From NCBI GenBank assembly GCA_964020085.1, contig OZ026604.1, positions 21,767,886 through 21,831,885 on the forward strand: DNA of 64,000 bases, given 5' to 3'. The position numbers and the translations under genes were made by a program. This DNA is from Micromussa lordhowensis. Its lineage: Eukaryota > Cnidaria > Anthozoa > Scleractinia > Lobophylliidae. This document shows positions 56,881 to 64,000 of this stretch, one piece after another (the stretch's first letter is position 1; the number at the start of each line of letters is the position of its first letter). A model generated the notes under the pieces. It was not told the DNA's origin and ran no database searches. It was given only the letters and a program-made list of their open reading frames with translations.

Positions 56881-57199
56881 AGGTGGCTCTGAACCCCATG
56901 TACAGAATTTTTTTAAAACTTTGCCAAAAGTTGCATCTTATCGTGCTTATCAAAAGTTGATAATATAAAAAAATTTCACCGTATCGTTTTTGAATTATAA
57001 GCCCCTAAAGCCGCAGTTAAGGGTGTTTTTAGGAGGTCATCCTGTTGCTATGGTAACGTATTGTGTCACGAAAATGATACCAATGTGTTTACCAATGATT
57101 GCTCAGTTTATTGATGCCAGGATTGTAGCATCAAGTGATAAAGAATGGTTATAACGACCCATGCAAATAGAAGTGCTGGAAACTGTTTTGAGCCACCTT
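56881..57199. other. Unassigned intergenic sequence
   Basis: No gene or repeat family is recognised. AAGGTGGCTCTGAACCCC near 56880 is mirrored by GAGCCACCTTAA near 57195, so the ends of this 320-base stretch are inverted and it may itself be a short mobile element. Confidence 0.4.
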
Positions 57200-59340
57200 A
57201 AACGGGGTAAAAAATCATTATGAGGCAAAAACCATCCGGCTACAAAGGAAGATCACGTCCGCTCAAGTTTTCGGGCAGAAACTGCGACTCATTTTTTCTT
57301 CCCACAAAAATTGCCTGTTTAAAGGGATAACAAAATGCAACGATATAGTTGGCTAGAAAAAATCAGCAAAGGAAGTTCGCTTCAGATTTTCCAGCATAAA
57401 TTACGCGCGCAGTTTGTTCGACAAAACTTGCCTGTTGAAAGAGGAGGAAAAACCGTACTTTATAATCGACCTTGAGAGGCCTAATTTTGTTCAACCGACA
57501 ATTACAAGTACAACACATTCAAGCACAATCTCAAGACTCTAATCGAGTTGAGTGGGTTAGAACTTGGAGCTCATCGACAACTGAATCGTTATAGCACCTC
57601 AACTTATCGCAGTCTTCTTTAATTTTCATCAAGCAAGAAAACTTAGCACAGGAAGATCTCATCGCTTCAAACTTTGCGGAAAAAATTACAAATTTCAATT
57701 TTTCTACAAAGATGCCTGGAAAAACAGATACATAGAAGATATGACAGGGCGGCTCGAAGACATTTTCGTTTAGTAAAAACAATGTTTTACGAACAAGCGC
57801 AGTCCGTTAAAAGAAATTAAATAAAAGATAAATAGAACGGTATAGCTGACTTGACAGGCCTAACTTCACTCAACCGACAATTACGGGTAAACACAAGCAC
57901 ACAAGCTCCAACTAAAAACTCGAATCGAACTGAGTAGGCTCGACCTTGAAAGTCGCACAACAAAACATACCAAGCAGCTTAACTTCCTGTCTCATGTATT
58001 TCATTTTATTTTTTTTATGAAGCAAAAACCATCCGCATAGGAAGACCTTTTCACTTCAAATTTCCGGCAGAAACTGCGACTTATTATTTTTTTTTTAATT
58101 GCCGGTTAAAAAGGGTAAAAAATCATTTAGGGAATGCCAAACTTGAGAACGAGCCTAATTTCGTCTCACCGACAATTACAAACTAAAGACTTGAACTGAG
58201 TAGGTTAGACCTTGAAGCTCGCACAACAAGCAGTTGACTCCCTGTTTCATTTATTTTCCATGAAGCAAAAAACATCTGCACAGGAAGATCTCTCCGGCAA
58301 AAACTGCGCACTCAATTCCCCCCCTCCTCCCAAAAAAAAATGTCTGCTAAACGAGGTAAAAAGGAAATACATAGAAGATATGACAGGACAACGGTGAAAA
58401 TAAGTATATCGAGGACATATTTTATGAACGGGCACCGCCTGTTACAAAAGCGAATAAAAATTAAAACGGAATACTTGACTTAAGCGGCCTAATTTCTTTC
58501 ATTAGAAGATATGACAGGACAACGGTGAAAATAAGTATATCGAGGACATATTTTATGAACGGGCACCGCCTGCTACAAAAGCGAATAAAAATTAGAACGG
58601 AATACTTGACTTAAGCGGCCTAATTTCTTTCATTAGGAGTAAACACAACTAAAAACTAAAATCTCGATTTCAACTGAGTAGGTTCGACCTTGAAGCTCGC
58701 ACAACAAAACCTAACAAGCAGGTTAAGTCTCTGTCTCATTTATTTTTTATGAAGCTAAAAAACGTCCGCACAGGAAGATCCCGTCACCAATTTGCTAGTT
58801 ACATCTGCGCATTCATATTTTCTTAAAAATAGATTGCCTGTTAAACGGGGTAAAAAATCATTATACAGATGATGTGACAGGACCGCGCAGAGATATTTTA
58901 AAATTATATTTTCCAGTAGTAAAAAAGGCGCAGACTAATAAAAGGAGTAAAAATAACTATAAAGGAATTCCCAACTAGAGAGGAAGGCTAATTTCTTCGT
59001 TCAACCGACAATTACAAGTAAACAGAAGCAAAGACTCAGGTTGAGTAGGTAAAACCTGGAAGCTCGCAAAAAAACACAAGCATGTGGACTAACTCCATGT
59101 GGTATTTATTATTCATAGAGCATAAGAAAAACAAACTCGTCACAGGAATATCTCGTCACTTGAAATTTTCCGACAAAGTTGTACGAGAAATTGCGGGTTA
59201 CTTGGGGTAAATAAAAGAATATTACAGTGCAGGGCAAAGGTAAAAATAATTATGAGTTGTAAAATATTGTTTTTAACCAGAGAAAATAAAACTTAAACTC
59301 TTCAAGCCACCCACCATGTAATTTTTTTTATTATTAATAA
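57200..59340. repeat. Degenerate tandem array, unit ~300-370 bp
   Basis: Recurring blocks include CAACCGACAATTAC (57494, 57878, 58168 and 59003), GAGTAGG...GACCTTGAAGCTCGCACAAC, CATTTATTTT.CATGAAGC and CACAGGAAGAT. They repeat in the same order about six times with many changes. No coding function is apparent. Confidence 0.7.
58373..58635. repeat. Recent 131-bp tandem duplication
   Basis: 58373-58503 and 58504-58634 are almost identical (AGAAGATATGACAGGACAAC to CTAATTTCTTTCATTA), with only a few mismatches. They lie inside the older degenerate array. Confidence 0.85.
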
Positions 59341-60436
59341 ATAAAGACAAAACAACACTTTCATTCTCAAAAATGTCAGCTCGATGGCTAATTTTACAAT
59401 TACGCCTTGCTCTACATCATACAGCGTACAGAAAATAAATTGTCGGTTCTTTCAATTGCCAAAGAAACGAAGAATCTCGCGATTTAAGCAATATAAAGTG
59501 TACGTTTTCAAAAAGACTTGTTTAATGCCTTTCGTCACTGTCACTGTAAATAATACGCTGTGTTTTAAACTCTTTTTGTTCAAACGCAGCGCTTTTCTGA
59601 ACCGACAGCAGTCAAAACATTCACTCGTCCCACTTGCCGCCAGTAAAAATGGGCCGAGTTCCTTTACTTAAGCTGGGCTGAACTTTCGGTGTTACCGTAA
59701 TTTCATCCATTCTTATTTTCGGTGTAGACGAAATGTTACGATCACTCTCGACCGACAGAAAGATACACTTACAAACTCTCGTTCAAACTCAACTTATTTA
59801 TTTAAAATACGTGATGTGATATCTCGACTACAGAAGAGCGGCTTCTAAACAATATAAAATACTACAGTACCGCTAAGTTTAACCTACTGCCTGAACTCTA
59901 GTCACCACTGACAGAAAACTCAGAATCCTTCTTGTTCTCCTTTCGGTCCACTTGACCTTGAACAAAAGCTCCTCTATAGCTCCAACAGCAATAGTACTCC
60001 ACTCGGTCTCCGCCGAGAACACTAACAAAGCCGAACCACCGTCGACTGTCGATAACTCTTTCTATCTTACTGACAAACTAAGCCAACTCTCTCGAAGCCG
60101 TAACTCTTTTCCAGCCGTAAATCTCTTTCCAAGCCGTAAATACTACGTATCTGACTCTTTATATACATTTCAGTTATGTTCTAGAATGTTCTTGGTGTTT
60201 CTATTTTCGGTAACAATACATAATAAAACTATTTACATCATAATACGTAAATAACTTGAAAACTGCTGAGCCATCGTGACACGAAACGTATTAAATATTC
60301 TAGAAGGTTCTAGATACATCCATTCTCCATAACAGAAATCATTACACATCCAGAAGGTTCCTGTCCCTTGTATCCAGATAAAACGGCTGCGAGATGTGTT
60401 GTTGACAGTTTTCTCTTAAACAGCCCGCCACAAAAT
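59341..60436. other. Unassigned intergenic sequence
   Basis: No gene is recognised. Open frames at 59384-59671 and 59952-60254 lack any family signature. TCTCTTTCCAAGCCGTAA-like short repeats occur near 60100-60140. Confidence 0.35.
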
Positions 60437-60437
60437 T

Positions 60438-60482
60438 ATAAATTCACTAAATATTATCGGCGATAATATTTAGTGAATTTAT
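60438..60482. repeat. Perfect 22-bp-arm palindrome
   Basis: Arms 60438-60459 and 60461-60482 are exact inverse copies (ATAAATTCACTAAATATTAT at the tip) with a single-base centre. Pairing continues outward with mismatches to CACAAAATT / GATTTTGTG. It looks like the whole or the fused ends of a small palindromic element. Confidence 0.8.
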
Positions 60483-60730
60483 GATTTTGTGTCAGGTTAT
60501 TAGCACAATTTCAGTACTTGAAATGTTATACTATCCCCAAGAGTCTGCACGAGATGCTTTCTTGTGTCATGGTTTACCAGTTTCTGGTCTGAATGAAGTC
60601 AGTCGAGGTGAGTTCACTCCCAGCGGGAAAGCTATCAACCTTTTTTCCCGGGCTTTGGAACTTCTGTGTTGATTAGCGAGATATACGACAGCATCGTCAT
60701 TCGTCATCTAGTGGTCTCTTTTGGATTTGT

Positions 60731-60755
60731 CTTAGCTTAGCTTAGCTTAGCTTAG
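60731..60755 (+). repeat. CTTAG microsatellite
   Basis: Five perfect CTTAG units; two more CTTAG units follow at about 60952-60962. Confidence 0.9.
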
Positions 60756-60996
60756 ATAAACGAAGCTAAAAATACGGAATTCGGTGGTGCATTTTGCAAA
60801 AAATTCAAACTTGTAATCGATAGATTTTCTTCATTTATTCGCTAAACGTAGAAAATCGGCAGAGAATATGATCCATCAAAAGAAAACTAGGGGTCACCGA
60901 ACGTCCAAGATCGTTAAATCCAGGCAAAGCTAATAGCAATTGGGTTTGTCTTAGCTTAGCTTACCTTCAGTTACTAAATTTCAGTTTATTTCTTAG

Positions 60997-61111
60997 TCTC
61001 CTTGTATGAGTGGACTGTGTCAAAACGGTGGAACTTGCGTATCAGTTTATGAGAAGAACAGCTATGTGTGCCTTTGTACGAAAGGATACACAGGAAGTAT
61101 TTGCCAAACAG
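60997..61111 (+). CDS. EGF exon of a fibrinogen-domain gene
   Basis: A TTTCTTAG acceptor and a GTAAGA donor enclose 115 bases: SPCMSGLCQNGGTCVSVYEK, NSYVCLCTKGYTGSICQT. It has the six cysteines of an EGF repeat, with C-Q-N-G-G-T-C matching the O-fucose pattern. There is no calcium-binding start. Exit phase is 1 and joins the fibrinogen exon at 62353. Entry reads in phase 0 because the codon before is TAG, unlike the phase-1 rule of the other exons here. The start of this gene is not identified upstream in the window. Confidence 0.75.
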
Positions 61112-61254
61112 GTAAGACGACAATAACACTTGTACGATGATCTCGTCACTCAACACAAAATTCAGCGAAATTAATAAACGGCCAAACTGTGTAGGTTAGT
61201 TTTTTTAGGACTTCAGGAAACGAAATGGTAATGTACAGTATGTCTTTAAAGATG

Positions 61255-61373
61255 TAAGTATATATGAAATAATTCATATATTTGAACTGCGGTCATAGAT
61301 AAAAGTGAAGAATGATCCTCGCAGTGAATTTTCCAATTTAAGCAACTGGAAAGAAAAAGCCTGAAAAAAATCA

Positions 61374-61407
<34 letters not shown>

Positions 61408-61600
61408 GATACCGGTGCGATGCTCTACCAACTGAGCTGTGAAGCCACACATTGGGAGCGAGGTCAATCTGTTGAGTTCATATCTTCCCGTAAGGAGTGA
61501 AATGATGTAAGTATATATGAAATAATTCATATATTTGAACTGCGGTCATAGATGAAAGTGAAGAATGATCCTCGCAGTGAATTTTCCAATTTAAGCAACT
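61255..61600. repeat. tRNA-containing repeat with flanking direct repeats
   Basis: GTAAGTATATATGAAATAAT and the following ~85 bases, to TTTAAGCAACT, occur at 61255-61340 and again at 61504-61600. The tRNA-like gene lies between them. A third piece is inverted at 61613-61640. I know this arrangement as a dispersed repeat in coral genomes. Confidence 0.65.
61375..61446 (-). tRNA. tRNA-like gene, loop reads GGT (threonine) but lacks T33
   Basis: The 72-base minus-strand sequence folds as a full cloverleaf. The acceptor GGCTTCA/TGAAGCC is fully paired, the D arm is GCTC/GAGC, the variable loop AGGTC, and the T arm ACGGG-TTCGAAT-CCCGT. The A and B boxes are intact. The anticodon stem TCGCA/CGCGG has one A-C mismatch, and the loop CCGGTAT places GGT at 34-36. 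However, position 33 is C where working tRNAs have T. It is probably a tRNA-derived repeat head rather than a decoding tRNA. Confidence 0.55.
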
Positions 61601-61995
61601 TCTTTCCAGTCGCTTAAATTGGAAAATTCACTGCGAGGCATAACGTCTTCGTTTTCTCCGGCTATAGATGCAATACTCTCTTGCGTCACCAGTGATACAA
61701 ATATGATAATAAATGTCATCGTAAATACGGTCTATTCTCATTTCAAACCTTTCGGTCTCCCAGACAATGACAAGCACGCCTGTGTTAGTTCTCTTCCGAC
61801 GTGCTCAGCAAACGATCCAAGGCAACTGGAACAACCACCAAGCTCGGTTAATGTGCCAATGCATCATCGTTGCAATCAGAAAGAGAAAACTATTTCACGT
61901 CTAACTTACAATCGTCACATCCGTAGAAATCGACCTGAATAAAAACAGAACAGTTCGCTTTGCAAGACTATGTGTTTCTGTAATAGACCGTTTTC

Positions 61996-62121
61996 CATAT
62001 ATTAATTTCAGCTTGGCAGTGAGGCATAGAGGACACAAACAAAGGACATTGAACAGCCATGTTTATTCATTTCTTTGTTTGTGACCTCTAGGCCTCACAA
62101 TCAAGCTGAATTTCGATATAT
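61996..62121. mobile_element. Short inverted-repeat MITE
   Basis: The left arm (61996-62047, containing GAGGACACAAACAAAGGAC) and the right arm (62073-62121, containing CTTTGTTTGTGACCTC) are inverted copies that also share TTTCAGCTTG/CAAGCTGAA. It lies in the intron between the EGF and fibrinogen exons. Confidence 0.65.
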
Positions 62122-62352
62122 CGAAGGTGGCTAATTTTCCCATGATCCCACCCACTTTACGTGATGTTCGTAACATGAAATGATGTCATGTATAGACGAG
62201 ACAAATTTATAAAGAAATTATTTTTTTGGATTCTGTATTAAGGGTTGTCATGTTTCAGATAAGATCACTTGTCCGGCAAAGAATTTTCCTAAATATTCGC
62301 CGCCATTAACCTTACGACGATGAACCTTGACTGTTTTTTTTTTCGTCCACAG

Positions 62353-62733
62353 TGGTCACAAACTGTTTTGACATTTACAAATCTGGAGAGAGAAAAAGTG
62401 GTATTTATACGATCAACCCAGATGGTTCTGGGATCATTGATGTGTTCTGTGACCAAACAACAGCCGGAGGGAGGTGGTTAGTGTTCCAGAAGAGACTGGA
62501 CGGCTCGGTAGATTTCTACCAAGGCTGGGCCGAGTACAAACGTGGCTTTGGAAATCTGACTGGTGAATTTTGGCTCGGGCTTGACATGATACACCGTCTG
62601 ACTAGCAGTGGAAAGTACAAGCTTCGTGTTGATCTAGAAGACTTTGCAGGGAACACCTACTTCGCTGAATACGATTTGTTTGAAGTAGCGAGTGAGGGAG
62701 AGAAATACAAACTGAACCTGGGAAGTTACACAG
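62353..62733 (+). CDS. Fibrinogen C-terminal domain, first exon (gene continues beyond window)
   Basis: Acceptor GTCCACAG, donor GTTTGA, 381 bases, phase 1-1. The protein reads NCFDIYKSGERKSGIYTINP, FCDQTTAGGRWLVFQKRLDG, VDFYQGWAEYKRGFGN, GEFWLGLDMIHRLTSSGKY and LRVDLEDFAGNTYFAEYDLF. This is the first ~127 residues (of about 215-220) of a fibrinogen C-terminal domain of the ficolin/tenascin type, which bind glycans or other ligands outside the cell. The calcium-site and ligand-pocket half is not in the window. Together with the EGF exon at 60997 it indicates a secreted lectin-like protein. Confidence 0.85.
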
Positions 62734-64000
62734 GTTTGAATTTTTACGTTCTTTCATAATTATCATCTCAGTTAAGACAAATTCTGTTGAAATAAAGTGG
62801 CAATAGACCCAATACGCTCCTTGATATCTTTCATCTCGAACTAACCCGCTTTTTGTGGAACAAAATTTCTTGGTAGGACCAAATTGAAGATTGTCATAAT
62901 ATCCTTTTTTATCAGACTGATAACCTAAATGGGTCGTTATACATAATCAGAATAATGACTGTCATTTTACCGCATAAGGGAAATTTGTGTTTGAGGAAAG
63001 TCAGGTTATGGATAAAGCCAAGATGTCAATGGAATTTTTCGGTAAATTCCTTATTGGCCAGCTGATTCGGAAATGGGCCCGCGCTCTTCCTCAGAACTTA
63101 TTCTCGGGGATGAACGAAGAACGAACTCGAGAGAGTGGCGAAATTCCAGCTGGTAGATTACATAAGTTTGCTTTTGTTGGTCATCACATCCATGGTTTTC
63201 GGAGGGGTGTATAAGCTCTGCCCGGTGTACAAGAGTTAAACTTGGGGAGAAACAGCTCAACGAGCGAACGTACTTCGAACTTGTTCCTCTCTTTAAGAAT
63301 CAGTGTTCTTGTCCTCCCTAGCCGCTTCTTCAAGTACAGTCACTTTTCAATTTTACTGTGTCCTAAGATTCCCTAACCTGTTAAGCATTCTTTTTATCTA
63401 GTTTATAGCACATTATCTCTTGTCGCATTTTTTTTTTCGGCTCAGTATCCAAAAAGGTACTGCAAAAGCTCACGCTGTGGACCTTTTAAGTCTGAACACC
63501 CTACAGAGGTACCAAAACTGCATTTTCAACCCCTGAAAGGTATGATGAGCACCCCCCGCGACTATGCCTCAGTCGAGAAGCTACAAGAACATTGGTACTT
63601 CAAATTTATAATCAATCAGCACTACTATTACCTTTGAAATAATGTTTGACATATTTCATAATCGTAGAAGTTTCTTGCTGTAACTTTAAAAGCTCATTTT
63701 GTCGTTTTGTACATACTGAATCATCTTGTGACAGGAAAATACTCTAGTCTTATTTTGGTTTCTGCTATGCTTGGTTTAGGAATCGCCGGAGATGTGTCTC
63801 GGTCAAGTAGCCACAGAAGTGTTGTTTTTAATGTAATTTTTTTTAAAAATTTATAATGAATTAGCACTATGTTGTCTTTGTAGTAATGTTTGACACATTT
63901 CATAATTATAGAAGTTTCTAGAAAGTTATGGCACTAATCGGCGTAACGTTAAAAGCTCATTTTCTCATTTTGTAAATAATTATAATAAGCTGACTGAAAT
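62734..64000. other. Intron of the fibrinogen-domain gene
   Basis: No second fibrinogen exon is found up to the window end. The 62987-63214 open frame shows no family match. AAAGCTCATTTT...GTAAATA/CATA-type sequence is partly repeated (63690-63720 and 63950-63980). Confidence 0.5.

Overview
The window looks like nuclear DNA from a cnidarian, most likely a stony coral or close anthozoan relative. It is AT-rich and intron-rich, and is packed with non-LTR retrotransposons, Penelope-like elements, tRNA-derived repeats and palindromic MITEs of types I know from coral genomes. The species call is inference. There is no prokaryotic or viral gene organisation. All host coding exons are short and separated by introns, so genes are given exon by exon.

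The host content is a small family of secreted, cysteine-rich proteins. Three paralogues share the order PAN/apple domain, a 50-residue exon with an SC..YWF..C motif, EGF repeats, and a C-terminal D8C domain (the eight-cysteine domain of uromodulin/GP2/OIT3-type proteins). Apart from the terminal ends, the exons are in phase 1. Gene A (minus strand, about 3.2-6.4 kb) has no EGF exons and appears to have lost its start codons. Gene B (plus strand, about 19.6-27.2 kb) has three EGF exons plus one calcium-binding EGF exon, but an 8-bp tandem duplication frameshifts its D8C exon. Gene C (plus strand, about 45.6-51.1 kb) has the same layout as B and all its exons are open. At the right edge, an EGF exon and the first fibrinogen C-terminal exon (60997-62733) belong to a further gene that continues outside the window.

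Genes B and C lie in a tandem segmental duplication with a period of about 26 kb (about 8.6-34.8 kb and 34.8-56.9 kb). Each copy runs: array of 2-4 kb repeat units, a decayed RTE-like retrotransposon, the PAN-EGF-D8C gene, a duplicated 3' flank, and a Penelope-like fragment. Most array units carry a short exon encoding a signal-peptide-like leader that ends in a strong GTGAGT donor. A decayed homologue of this exon lies upstream of gene A on its own strand. The units may therefore supply alternative first exons and promoters to the PAN genes. This is the most interesting hypothesis in the window.

Comparing the paralogous copies gives natural empty sites for many insertions. These include a nested pair of TTAA-flanked MITEs (8878-9888), a LINE inserted just after the stop codon of gene C with a 12-bp target duplication (51135-52827), a 136-bp palindromic MITE with a 7-bp duplication (55265-55400), and a solo-LTR-like insertion (54497-54702).

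The remainder is repeat-derived: Penelope fragments (left edge, 32.1-32.7 kb, 56.6-56.9 kb), a broken Harbinger/ISL2EU-like transposase (32.75-33.5 kb), LINE tails, a degenerate tandem array (57.2-59.3 kb) and tRNA-like repeats. A 200-base run of N (51147-51346) is an assembly gap.
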